From the NCBI RefSeq assembly GCF_029285175.1, contig NZ_JABEDH010000001.1, positions 1,426,001 through 1,490,000 on the forward strand: a stretch of DNA of 64,000 bases, given 5' to 3'. How positions within the stretch are numbered: position 1 is the first letter of the stretch; each line of letters begins with the position of its first letter. This document shows positions 18,900 through 29,100 of the stretch, one piece after another. Under the pieces are notes generated by a model that saw only the letters and a program-made list of their open reading frames with translations, searched no databases and was not told the origin of the DNA. The position numbers were made by a program, and so were the translations under genes. The DNA comes from Sulfitobacter sp. M05. Lineage in GTDB: Bacteria > Pseudomonadota > Alphaproteobacteria > Rhodobacterales > Rhodobacteraceae.

Positions 18900-19840
18900 G
18901 CTGCTACTCCTGTTTCGGGATGGCGGCGTACCACCTCCCATACTGTGCGCTGCATCAGCGCGGCCACCGCGGGGGACGGCGCATCCGCGGGCGTGCCATC
19001 GGCACGGTTCAATGCAAACGGCAGGCCAACCGGCGTCTTGTGATAGAGTACTGCATAATGCGTCAGGGCCACCAGATAGGCCCCCAAATCATTGAGATGG
19101 ATCGTATCAACCGTGCCATCCTCGTTTCTTGCCATTAGGGCGTTTGCGCCATCCAGCCCGTCCAGCCCCCCCTGCGCCGCGGCAGCCCGGACAAACGCGG
19201 CCATAACCTGTCCCGCCGGAATAAGATGGATCGCAGCACCGCTTTCGGCCAAGGCGGGATAGGTGATCCCTTCCTGCCAATAGCCGCGCAGATCATCGTC
19301 GATCCGCGTCAACCATCCCGCCGCATCATCGGTGTGATGCCATGTTTCATAGAGATAAATCCGTGTCTGCGGGCTGGCATCCCGCGCCAATCCCGCCCAC
19401 CGTGCCAGATATGCGGCGCTGTCGTGATACCGGACCGCATCCGCAATCTCGACCATCTCGGTCAGCACCAGCGCATCATATTCGCCCGTTCCCAACGCTT
19501 CTTTCGCGGCGCGAAATCGCGGATGGTTGTTTTCAACATCAAACCCGTTGATCGGTTGGTCCGGCTCCCAATGTTGCATCAAGGAGGTGCCCCACCCCAG
19601 CTGGCTGTCATAGTGATGCCCCGCACCGGCCAGTTGCGCCACCATTGCGGGCATGTCCCGCCCCACCAGCGAATGCCCCAAATGAAACACCCGCAGCGCC
19701 CCTTCCGGCATGGGCAATGGCTGCGCATAGAGGGTTTGAGCGATTTTAGCACCGCGTTGACGGAGGGCAAAGAACAAACCACCCGCCCCAAGCACCACAG
19801 TCAAAAGCCCAAGGGCGGCACGTCGGGTCAATGGCTGCAT
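18896..19840 (-). CDS. Membrane-anchored or exported SGNH-like hydrolase
   Basis: This 314-residue protein begins TRRAALGLLTVVLGAGGLFFALR, a twin-arginine-like or uncleaved anchor segment, suggesting a periplasmic location. The body has FHLGHSLVG with Ser57 and DTIHLND with Asp245 and His248, the same catalytic layout as the N-terminal part of the following 837-residue protein, so the two appear paralogous. Likely an esterase/deacetylase acting on an acylated polysaccharide; substrate unknown. It starts 4 bp after the phosphopantetheinyl transferase stop and overlaps the next gene by 4 bp. Confidence 0.6.
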   Translation of the reverse strand: MQPLTRRAALGLLTVVLGAGGLFFALRQRGAKIAQTLYAQPLPMPEGALRVFHLGHSLVGRDMPAMVAQLAGAGHHYDSQLGWGTSLMQHWEPDQPINGFDVENNHPRFRAAKEALGTGEYDALVLTEMVEIADAVRYHDSAAYLARWAGLARDASPQTRIYLYETWHHTDDAAGWLTRIDDDLRGYWQEGITYPALAESGAAIHLIPAGQVMAAFVRAAAAQGGLDGLDGANALMARNEDGTVDTIHLNDLGAYLVALTHYAVLYHKTPVGLPFALNRADGTPADAPSPAVAALMQRTVWEVVRRHPETGVAA

Positions 19841-19844
19841 AAAT

Positions 19845-20540
19845 TTACGCTCCTTTTAACAGAGACTTATCAGCCCACGCCGCCGTGACAAGGTGACCGT
19901 CGATTTCATCGAACCGCCCCGCCAACCCGTCGCCTGCCGCAAAACAGCCCGCCGGTCTCAAAAAGGTGGCCGTAAATGCGCGTGTCGGCAGATCCAGATT
20001 AAGGTCGATGTGATCAAATCCGAATACCATGCCGGTCAGTGGAAATTGCGCCTTATATGCGGCTTCCTTGGCCGAGAAGACCAGTTTGGCCCGCCAAAAC
20101 AGATCCGGGCCCGCCATGCGGCCCTGTTCGGCATCCGAACAGATCAGCGGTAAAAGCTCTTCTGAAAGGGGCGTGTTTTCTTCAATATCTAGGCCAAGAG
20201 ACTGCGGGCCGGTTGTAATCACGGCAGCACAAAGCCTTGCGCAATGCGAGATGCTGCCGTGTAAACCTTCAGGCCAGACCGGTGAACGGTCCGCCGCCAC
20301 AGGTATCGCCCCCGGCGCCAGGCCAAGTTGCGCCATCGCTTGGCGCGCCGCAGCACGGCCAGCGGCAAACTCCTGCACACGAGATGCCAAGGCCCGCTGA
20401 CCATGTGCCATCTCGCCCGCCATGACGGGCGGTTGTGGCGCCCGTGGGTCACTTACCCCCACTGCCACGGGGTAGTCAAAAAGTGGCGGAATTACCGCCC
20501 TAAGCTGGTCCAGCATGTCGGCGCTCTGTGAGACGCTCAC
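19845..20540 (-). CDS. 4'-phosphopantetheinyl transferase, EntD/Sfp type
   Basis: A 231-residue enzyme that transfers the phosphopantetheine arm of CoA to carrier-protein serines. The two family motifs are present: GLDIEENTP near residue 116 (Mg-binding Asp and Glu) and FSAKEAAYKAQFP near residue 151 (catalytic Glu/Lys). The EntD-type N-terminal Arg/Gly stretch (FAAGRAAARQAM) is also present. The start is GTG 20540, overlapping the NRPS stop as GTGA. Its place immediately after the NRPS gene indicates it activates the PCP (Ser1449) of the NRPS and the ACP (Ser1806) of the PKS encoded in the same operon. Confidence 0.92.
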   Translation of the reverse strand: MSVSQSADMLDQLRAVIPPLFDYPVAVGVSDPRAPQPPVMAGEMAHGQRALASRVQEFAAGRAAARQAMAQLGLAPGAIPVAADRSPVWPEGLHGSISHCARLCAAVITTGPQSLGLDIEENTPLSEELLPLICSDAEQGRMAGPDLFWRAKLVFSAKEAAYKAQFPLTGMVFGFDHIDLNLDLPTRAFTATFLRPAGCFAAGDGLAGRFDEIDGHLVTAAWADKSLLKGA

Positions 20541-23500
20541 GCCCCCGACTTGCTGCGCCCAGCCCGCATGGCGCGCCGTTTCGATATGGCCTCCGTCGCA
20601 ACGGGCTGGGCCGATGCGGCGACCTGCGGAGCCGCGCCGCCGGTTCCCTTGTCGATATGCCCCGCCAACCCGGCAAGCGTCGGGAAGCGGAAAATATCGG
20701 TGATGGTCAGACTGTCACTGCCAAGTGCTGTCTTGATATCGCGATGGGCTTGCACGGCCAGCAGGGAATGCCCGCCAAGGCCAAAGAAATTATCCTCGCC
20801 GCGGATGTCAGAAACCCCCAGCAGCCGTGTCCAGACTTCGCTGATGGTTGCCTGTGTGGCATTGGCCGGCACGCTTGGAGTTTCGCTGCGCGGCGTCTGG
20901 CGGTGCCTTGGCAGCGGCAGCGCCTTGCGGTCAATTTTCTTGTTTGGTGTCAACGGCATGGCATCAACAGTCACGTAGTAACCGGGCACCATGATGGCCG
21001 GCAACACCGCCGAAAGGGCCGCCTTGGTCTGCTCTGGGTCCAGCGGCGGTTGCGCTGTGACATAGCCAACCAGATGTTCGCCACCAAACGCATTGACCGT
21101 GGTCACAACCGCTTGGGAAACACCGGGTAATTCGGCCATCCGTGCCTCGATCTCGCCCAGCTCGATCCGGTGGCCGCGAATCTTGACCTGTGCGTCGGCG
21201 CGGCCTGCAAAATGCAACCTGCCCTGCGCATCCCATGCCGCCAGATCACCGGTGCAATAGAGCTTGCCTGCGCCAAAGGGGTTGGCCACGAACCGCTCAT
21301 CGCTCAACTCGGGGCGCTGCCAATACCCCTGGGTGACCCCATCCCCGCCAATCCATAATTCTCCTTCCACACCAACAGGTTGCTGGCACATCTTATCGTC
21401 AATAATGAAGGTTTGTGTGTTGGCTATCGGCGTTCCGATCGGCGCGGTTGCTGTTGCAGCATCCTCGATCATCTGGGTGGTTGACCAGATCGTTGTTTCG
21501 GTCGGGCCATACATGTTTTGCAGGCTGGCGTGGGTGGCAGATTTCAACGCGCCGACCAGTGAACCGGGCAAGGCTTCGCCGCCCACCATCAAATGCTGCA
21601 ACTGTCCAAGAGCCGCCCGAGCGCCGTCATTGGTCACCAGCATTTGCGCCATTGACGGGGTGCATTGCAGGTGGCTGACCTTGTGGCGGACAATCTGTGC
21701 GGCCAGCGAGAAATCATCATCCGCCAGCACCGTCCCTTGGTTTGACATGTGCAACACCTCGGCCAGCGGTTTCAGCCCCTCCATCACCAATGCCGGATCA
21801 ATGCCGTAATCAATCAGACAGGCAACTTCGTCGACGCCAATCGCCTTCAATTGCTCAACCCGCGCCACGCCATCGGCCACGGTTCCGAACAGACCACTGT
21901 CATTAAAATAACGCTGAAAGGCGAACTCAAGGATCGCATCAAGTTCTTCGTCCGACACCCCTTCAAGGTCCAGATCAAAGGCGTTTGAGGTGCCTTCCGG
22001 ACGTTTAAAGGCCGGAAATGCCCAAGCATATTGTTTGATCAACGCGGCAGCAGAGCGCAGGTAATCCTTCATCGGGCCACGTGCGACCTCTTCGGCTTGC
22101 GCGCGGGTCTCGGCCAGATAGCTGTGCAACATCAAGGTAACGGTAAAATCCGCCGGATCATGGCCGGCATCGCGCAACGCCTGATGATAGATTTTAATCT
22201 TGCCTGCGACCTCATCAACCGATTGCCCCAGCAGGTGCGTCAACACATTGGCACCAATCTCGCCCGCCTCTTTCCAGGTCTGCGGATTGCCCGCTGTGGT
22301 CACCCAAACCGGCAGCTCCTTGGACACCGGGCGCGGTTGCGTGACAACCGCGTGCATGGTGCCGTCCTGTTTGGGGAATTCCACAGGCGTGCCGCGCCAC
22401 ATCTGGCGCAGCTGGTCGATAGCCGCATACATCGCGGGTTTATTTGCGGGTGGTGTGTTCTCAGGGCGCAGCACAAAATCATCCGGCTGCCAGCCGCTGG
22501 CAATGGCAAGGCCGACCCGTCCGTTGGTCAGATTGTCGATCACCGCCCATTCTTCGGCAATCCGCGCAGGGTGGTGCAGCGGTGCCACGCAAGAACCAGC
22601 CCGGACCGACAGGTTCTGCGTCACCGCAGCCACCGCAGCGCCGGTTACCGATGGGTTTGGATAAGGGCCGCCAAAGGCATGGAAATGGCGCTCGGGCGTC
22701 CAGACGGCGTTAAAACCGTTGGCATCGGCAAATTTCGCCCCTTCCAGCAGCAATTCATATTTCTTGGGACCGACACCATCGTCATTGCCCCAATACATCA
22801 GGTTAAAATCAATCTTGCGGTCTGAGGCCGCGATGGGGCCATTTGAGACCATTGTCCGCGAGTCATCCCCGGCCAGTACCAGCTTGAAACCGCGCGCAAG
22901 AGTCCAGAACAGTTCCAGCACCGAAATGTCAAAGCTTAGCGAAGTGACCGCAAGCCAGACTGCGCCTGCGTCATGGTCGATCCGGTCGTCCATTCCAGCA
23001 AAGAAGTTGGCCACATTGCCATGGCTGACCATCACGCCTTTTGGCGTGCCGGTCGAACCGGAGGTGTAGATGAGGTAAGCCAGATCGTCCGCTGTCGCCG
23101 CCTCGGCAAGTGGGGCATCCGGTGCTGCCGCAATGCGCGGATCAGCATCAAGCGCGACAACCTGCGCGTTATGAGTCGGCAGCTGTTGTGCCAGCGCGGC
23201 TTGCGTCACAATCAGCGGCGCGGCACTGTCGCTGATGTAATGCGCAATCCGCTCGGCAGGGTATGCAGGATCAAGTGGCACATAGGCCCCGCCCGCTTTG
23301 AGAATGCCCAGCGCCCCGATCAACAGATCAAGGCTGCGGGTTGTGAAAAGACCGATAGGGGTGCCGGGGGTGGCTCCCTGATCCCGCAGAACATGCGCCA
23401 ACTTGTTGGCCCGCGCGTTCAGGGCTGCGTAGCTTAGGCTTTCACCTTCAAAAACAACCGCTTCACTGTCCGGTGTCTGGGCCACTTGCGCCTCGAATGC

Positions 23501-25111
23501 GGCGTGGATCGTGGTCCGTTCATAGCTGCGTTCAGTATCATTCCAGCCCTCCAGAAGCGCCATTTCGCTGGCGGGCAAGCTCCGCAGGTCGGCGCAGGTC
23601 TGCGCTGTGGCCAATGCCGTCGCAGCCGATTGGATACGGGCACAGATCAGGCCAACAGCCTCGTCCTTCAGCCTTGCCGGATCATAGGACAGATGGGCCG
23701 TTTCCCCGTCAAGACACAGGCACAATGCGACCCCTTCAACCGGATCAGCATCCAGCGAGATGCCAATTGGTGGCCGCCCTTGCGCCGCAATATCGGGATC
23801 GCGCGACAGTAAATCCCGCATCATGCCGGCAGACGTCGCTGCGCGTTCCATCTGGCCGGCGACCGCCTCTCTGAGCGTTTTAACATCCGTGTCCTGGACA
23901 GCGCGCACCTGTAGCGGCACCCAATCTGCGGCCATCGGATGGAGTTTTGAGGATTTCAGCGCGAAACTGCCCTGCCCGGCTTCGGTGCCTCTTAACAGCA
24001 CCGCCATTGCAACCGTGATCTGATCCTGAACAGACATCCCCGCAGGCAGGGATAACGGCTGGCGGTTCATGTCAGCGCCATTGCGCTCCGCCATGGAAGC
24101 ACCATTTTCCACCGTCACAAGGGGCACCTGCACTGGTGCCGCCCCTGTAAGCGCAGCGCGCCAGTACCCTTCGTCTTTCAGATCAAGCGTTGGCACATCC
24201 GGCGCAGTCAGCATATCCCCAACCGCAAACAAATCAGAAACGCAAACCGCCCCGCCTTCCAAGCTGCGCAGGCCGCGCAGGGTCACAGCCGTGGTGCCGG
24301 TCCCCACTGTAACGCGATCGTCTGAGACCGACAGAACCTCGCCAACACCGCCAGTCTGATCCGCAAGCAGATCAAGCGCCGTAACACTGTAAAACGCCCC
24401 CCCTGCCGCAAGCTTCGCCCGCCCCAGCGGGTTCCAGTAGTCACCAAAATCCAGTCCCCGCACCATGCTATCCAACTGCGCGGCGGACTTGGCGAAATCC
24501 AACAGCCCCATGTTTTCTGGCCGCTGGTCACGGGCGAAATAGCTGCGTTGGCTCAAATCTTGCGGACTGCGGTCCAGCGTGCCGGCTTCAAGCTGCGACA
24601 GCACTGCGGCAAAGCTCTCCATCCCGGCGGCATAGCATTTGGAATTCAGACTAAAGGCGGTTTCATCCGGCGCAATAGCAACCGTTTTCTGCGCCAGCAG
24701 GTCGCCCTCGTCGACGCCACCTTCGATCACATGCCAGCTGACGCCGTGTGACGTTTCACCGTTGATCACCGCCCAAGCCGGCGTGTTTAGCCCCGCATAA
24801 CGTGGCAGCGGTCCGTCGTGGAAATTAACTGCACCCTTACCCGGCACAGCCAGCACATCCGCCGGGATCATCCGCAGGTTGGCAATGGACAGCAGCCAAT
24901 CCGCCCCGATACCCGCGCCAAGGATCTCTCTGGGTTGTTCGAATACCGCCACCCCTTTGGCTTTGGCCCAGCCGCGCACCGTCGCGTCGCAGGTGATCAC
25001 ACCACTCAGGCGGTGCCCACCCGCAAGTATCATATCACCGCAAGCGATGGTCAGGGATTCATCCCCCATCAGAAAGGCGTCAAAAGCTTGTGAATTAAAG
25101 GGAACAGTCAT
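20537..25111 (-). CDS. NRPS with formyltransferase, monooxygenase-split A domain and PCP
   Basis: A 1524-residue synthetase. Residues about 1-300 match formyltransferases, with the Asn96, His98, Asp134 triad (NFHDGPLPRYAGLN). Residues about 315-520 look like only the C-terminal half of a condensation domain (YWRAAL) without HHxxxDG. The adenylation domain starts near 525: YTSGSTGTPKG near 680, FDISVLELFW, then about 355 residues (765-1120) of a luciferase-like flavin monooxygenase (NLMYWGND; WTPERHFHAFGGPYPNP), and A-domain motifs resume with NMYGPTETT, YCTGD and KIRGHRIELGE. A PCP follows (GLGGHSLL, Ser1449). There is no thioesterase. The monooxygenase insert resembles the MupA/Atu3671 type. 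Amino-acid substrate unknown. ATG 25111 overlaps the GT2 stop. Confidence 0.92.
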   Translation of the reverse strand: MTVPFNSQAFDAFLMGDESLTIACGDMILAGGHRLSGVITCDATVRGWAKAKGVAVFEQPREILGAGIGADWLLSIANLRMIPADVLAVPGKGAVNFHDGPLPRYAGLNTPAWAVINGETSHGVSWHVIEGGVDEGDLLAQKTVAIAPDETAFSLNSKCYAAGMESFAAVLSQLEAGTLDRSPQDLSQRSYFARDQRPENMGLLDFAKSAAQLDSMVRGLDFGDYWNPLGRAKLAAGGAFYSVTALDLLADQTGGVGEVLSVSDDRVTVGTGTTAVTLRGLRSLEGGAVCVSDLFAVGDMLTAPDVPTLDLKDEGYWRAALTGAAPVQVPLVTVENGASMAERNGADMNRQPLSLPAGMSVQDQITVAMAVLLRGTEAGQGSFALKSSKLHPMAADWVPLQVRAVQDTDVKTLREAVAGQMERAATSAGMMRDLLSRDPDIAAQGRPPIGISLDADPVEGVALCLCLDGETAHLSYDPARLKDEAVGLICARIQSAATALATAQTCADLRSLPASEMALLEGWNDTERSYERTTIHAAFEAQVAQTPDSEAVVFEGESLSYAALNARANKLAHVLRDQGATPGTPIGLFTTRSLDLLIGALGILKAGGAYVPLDPAYPAERIAHYISDSAAPLIVTQAALAQQLPTHNAQVVALDADPRIAAAPDAPLAEAATADDLAYLIYTSGSTGTPKGVMVSHGNVANFFAGMDDRIDHDAGAVWLAVTSLSFDISVLELFWTLARGFKLVLAGDDSRTMVSNGPIAASDRKIDFNLMYWGNDDGVGPKKYELLLEGAKFADANGFNAVWTPERHFHAFGGPYPNPSVTGAAVAAVTQNLSVRAGSCVAPLHHPARIAEEWAVIDNLTNGRVGLAIASGWQPDDFVLRPENTPPANKPAMYAAIDQLRQMWRGTPVEFPKQDGTMHAVVTQPRPVSKELPVWVTTAGNPQTWKEAGEIGANVLTHLLGQSVDEVAGKIKIYHQALRDAGHDPADFTVTLMLHSYLAETRAQAEEVARGPMKDYLRSAAALIKQYAWAFPAFKRPEGTSNAFDLDLEGVSDEELDAILEFAFQRYFNDSGLFGTVADGVARVEQLKAIGVDEVACLIDYGIDPALVMEGLKPLAEVLHMSNQGTVLADDDFSLAAQIVRHKVSHLQCTPSMAQMLVTNDGARAALGQLQHLMVGGEALPGSLVGALKSATHASLQNMYGPTETTIWSTTQMIEDAATATAPIGTPIANTQTFIIDDKMCQQPVGVEGELWIGGDGVTQGYWQRPELSDERFVANPFGAGKLYCTGDLAAWDAQGRLHFAGRADAQVKIRGHRIELGEIEARMAELPGVSQAVVTTVNAFGGEHLVGYVTAQPPLDPEQTKAALSAVLPAIMVPGYYVTVDAMPLTPNKKIDRKALPLPRHRQTPRSETPSVPANATQATISEVWTRLLGVSDIRGEDNFFGLGGHSLLAVQAHRDIKTALGSDSLTITDIFRFPTLAGLAGHIDKGTGGAAPQVAASAQPVATEAISKRRAMRAGRSKSGA

Positions 25112-26115
25112 TGGTTTTCTTTCGATACGGAACGGCGGCTTACTTGGGTCTCGCGGCGCAATGGCAAGCCAAGGCCAAAACGCAGTAGGTCACGGTTGAA
25201 ACCGGGCGGGTCTTGCGGGGGGGCACCGGAAACCCTGCATCGCAGGTGGTGAATTGCCCCACCGGCCAGCTTGGCCATCAGGGCAACAGCCGCATAGGCC
25301 CGCGAATGGTTCTTTACAAAGTAATGCCGGCGCGAGGCGAACCAATAATCCGGAATGCGCTGCCATTCCTTCATCCCGGTTGAGACAGAGCCGATATGCA
25401 CGACCCCCACCTGCGGCAAATACCAGCATTCCCAGCCGGCCACAGCGGCACGTTTGCACAGATCGGTTTCTTCGAAATAGAGAAAGAACGTCTCGTCAAA
25501 CACGCCGATCTCTTGCAGCATCCTGGACCGCATCAATACGCTGGCCCCCGCCACCCAATCCACACTGGTGGGCTCCTGCGGTAAGGCTGGTGCGACAACC
25601 GAAGATTTGAACAGGCGGGTGATCGGCCCGGTGCGCGCCGCCGCCTCGAATTCACCTGCAATCGAAGGAAAACGGAATGCTGTAGTATGGGGCGCATCAT
25701 CCTCGCCGCGCACATGGCTGCCGACCATTCCCGCCTTTGGCGTGGTTTCAAGATGGTGGATCAACCCCCGCAAGCATCCCTGATCGGGAAACGCATCGGA
25801 ATTCAGGACGTAGAAATAGTCAGGCTGGCTGCCGTCTGACATGCCCGCTTTGAACCCGATATTGTTGCCTGCGCCAAAACCGCCATTTACCGGCGACGGG
25901 ATCAGGCGCACGCGCCCCTGCGCATCCCAGCCGCGTTCCGTGATGGCATTGCCCAGAACCGCCGCCGATCCGTCGCCAGAGGCATTATCGACAATCACCA
26001 ATTCGGCCCCTTGCGGCATATCCGCCAAAGCGGCCGCAGCCGCGCGCAGGGTCATTTCAGCGGTCCGGTAGTTCAGCAGAACCACCAGCACCCGAGGGGT
26101 TGAAACAGCCATCAT
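25108..26115 (-). CDS. Glycosyltransferase family 2 (WbbL/rhamnosyltransferase-like)
   Basis: A 335-residue GT-A enzyme with VLVVLLNYRTAEMTL at the N-terminus, VIVDNASGDGS, the LNSDAFPD metal site and FFLYFEETDLCKRA, the pattern of WbbL-type rhamnosyl- or related transferases. ATG 26115 overlaps the PKS stop (ATGA) and its own stop overlaps the NRPS start, so it is translated between the two synthases. That position is unusual and suggests the sugar acceptor is the PKS/NRPS product or a polymer that carries it. Confidence 0.85.
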   Translation of the reverse strand: MMAVSTPRVLVVLLNYRTAEMTLRAAAAALADMPQGAELVIVDNASGDGSAAVLGNAITERGWDAQGRVRLIPSPVNGGFGAGNNIGFKAGMSDGSQPDYFYVLNSDAFPDQGCLRGLIHHLETTPKAGMVGSHVRGEDDAPHTTAFRFPSIAGEFEAAARTGPITRLFKSSVVAPALPQEPTSVDWVAGASVLMRSRMLQEIGVFDETFFLYFEETDLCKRAAVAGWECWYLPQVGVVHIGSVSTGMKEWQRIPDYWFASRRHYFVKNHSRAYAAVALMAKLAGGAIHHLRCRVSGAPPQDPPGFNRDLLRFGLGLPLRRETQVSRRSVSKENQ

Positions 26116-29100
26116 TGTGCCGCCGTTGCCTGTTGCCAATCGTCCGCCCCCTCCTCAAGCGCCCGCCCGATCACCTCGCGCAGTTCCTGCGCCAACGTGG
26201 TGACATTCGGGGCCAGCATCATACTGTCATGGTCACCCGGCACCTCGATCACCTCAAGATGCGTTGCGTAATGCCGCCAATCATTGTCCTCAAAGACATA
26301 TTCGCGTTCCTTGCTGACGAACCTGCCGCCCGTCACCGGCCAATGCAAATCAAGCGCCGGACGGAACAAGGTCAGCGGGCCGTCCCAGTCAGGCGTCCGG
26401 TATTTGCCCACCGCCTCAAGAAAAGCATTCTGGATTTTCAGGTTGTTGAATTCGGCCCCCGCAGGCACGTCAGAAACCGCTTCGCCTTTGCGTTTGCGCA
26501 TCTCCCACGCCCAACGGTTCTGCGCCCATTCAACCAAATAGCCGGGCCCCTTGGTTTTCAGTTCAGCCAGCTTGATCAACGCCTTATCCGGCTTGCTTAG
26601 CGGTGGACGCACCGGCAGAGGTGTGTCGAACATCGCCAGTACGCCAACCGCGTGACCAGCATCACGCAGCTGTTGCGCCATCTCATAGGCCATGATCCCG
26701 CCACCAGAGTAACCAGCAATCAGATAGGGCCCTTCGGGTTGTAGGCGCTGCATTTCCGCCAGATAATCACGCGCTGCGGCACCGACATCACGGTGCGGCT
26801 CACTGTCGCCAATCAATCCGCGGGCCTGCACGCCAAACACCCGCCGTTCTGACGCAAAAGGCAGCGCAAGATGGCGCAGGTTCAACACATTGCCGAACAT
26901 TCCCGCCACGATGAACAAGGGCGGTGCGTCACGCTGTTCGCTTTGGTTCAACGGCACAAGGAATTCGTATTTTTCGGGGGCAGCGGCAGGGGCTTCCCCG
27001 CTTGATATCTCGCCCAGATCACCGGTCTGCGCCGCGATCAGAGCTGCGCATTTGGCAATAGTCGGTGCCTCGAACAGAACCGAAATCGGGAATTCTACCT
27101 TGAATTCGCGTTTCACGGCGGCAAACAGGCGCACAGCAATCAGTGAATGCCCACCAAGGTCAAAGAAACTGTCTTCAACGCCGACCGGGCTGACGCCCAG
27201 AAGGTTTGACCAGAGTTCAGCCAGCTTTTCCTCGATGCCATTGCGCGGTGCCACAAAAGAGCCATCCAGATCGGGGCGTTCAAAACTCTGCCCTGACACG
27301 GCACTGTCGGACACAGGCGTATTGGCGCGCTCGATCAGCCCCTGCAACGGCAGGGAGGACACCATAATCTGTGACCGGTCCAGCGCGATGGCGCGGCGCA
27401 GGGCGTCGGGGCCTTCACTGGCGCGAATACCTTGCGATACCAGATAGGCCAGTTGCTCTTCGGCGGGGCTGCGGGTGCCTTCCCCGTCATCCTCATCCGC
27501 GAAACGGATTTCGGCGGCAGTCAGCGGCATGGCCGTCAACCCGCCCTCCAGCCGTTTCATGGCAAAATCGCTAACCTCAACCAGAACGCGACCTGCCCCG
27601 TCGCAGAGTGTCACATCGAAGCGGGCAAAATCACCCTGCCCCTCGCGCAGACGAACCCATGAGTAAAGCTCGGCAGGCAAGGCCGCGTGAACATGGATCG
27701 CCCCATAGGACACCGGCACCCAAAGATGGGTCGCGCCGTATCCGGGCACCAACCCAATGGCCCAGCCGGTGGCAAGATCCATCAACCCCGGATGCAGGAT
27801 CGGCGCATTTTCAGTCGTTTGCAGGCCCGATGGCAGCGACAGCTTGGCCACCCCCTCGGCTGTGCCCATGCGCGTTTCTGACAGCACGTGCCAGTTTGGC
27901 CCGAAGTTCAGATGCGCTTCTTGCGGGGATTTCAGCCGGCTTTCGTGCGTGCCCTGTTCAACCGTGGTACACCGCGCGGCCAGCCCGGCAAGATCAACCG
28001 TTTCCGGCACTGCTTTGCTCAGTGGCGTGACTGTGGCCTGCGCATGAAGCTGCCAACCGTCCTTGCCCATATGGGTGCAATCGCTGCGCATTTCGGCTGC
28101 ATATCCGCCGCCTTCGGGGCGCAGGGTGATTTGCATTTCACGGCGTGTATCCGCTTCAACCGGCATGGCCCGCAGGAAATAGAGGTCCTGAATATCAAAC
28201 CCTGTCATGCCCTGCGCAGATGCTGCTTCGGCCAAAAGTTCGATATAGCCGGTGCCGGGCAGGATCGCCTGCCCCTCTGCGGTGCGGTGCTGATCCAGCA
28301 TCCAGTTCTCGGTGGTGAACGGTGCGGTGAACACCATATCACCAACAGCATCCGCACCGGCGGTTTCCAAAAATGCAGCTTCCAACCGGCGCGGTGGCAA
28401 AACATCACTGGCCGCCCCGCTTAGCGCTTTGGCGGCCATGCCGACATCGGCCCAGATGCCCCAGTTAATCGCAACAACCCGGGTTTTGGCCCCGCGCCGT
28501 GCAGCGGCAAAGGCGTTCAACCATGCGTTGGCCGCGACATAATCTGTTTGGCCTGCAGAACGTGTGGCGGTGGAAGTCGATGAAAACAGCACCATCAGCT
28601 CAAGCGTGCCGTCAGGCAGCAATTGATCCAACACGCGCAACCCCTGCACCTTAGGGGACAGCACCGCTTCGATGCTGGCATCCGTCTTGGCCAGCAAAGG
28701 CGCATCATCCAGCGTACCGGCCGCATGAATGACCCCAGTCAGCCCACCATAGCGCGCTGTAAGATCCTGTGTCACGCGGCGCATCTGGGCAAGGTTTGCC
28801 ACGTCGGCCTGTGCCACTTCGATGGAACCACCCAAGGGTTTGGCAAGCTCTTCGAGGCGCATCACTGCGTGGATACGCCGCGCGGTGCGGTCCGTGGTGG
28901 CATGGGTCTTGAGGTAGCCATCCCAAGCCTGACGTGCGGGCATCGGGCCGTGCGACAAAAGCACGACAGTCGCTTTATGCTGGCCAAGGATATCAGCCGC
29001 CAGTGTCAGCCCGATACCGCCAAAGCCGCCGGTGATCAGATAGGTGCCATCGTCGCGAAACACCGGTGTCTCTGTCGCGGGCAGCTTGATGTCACGATAG

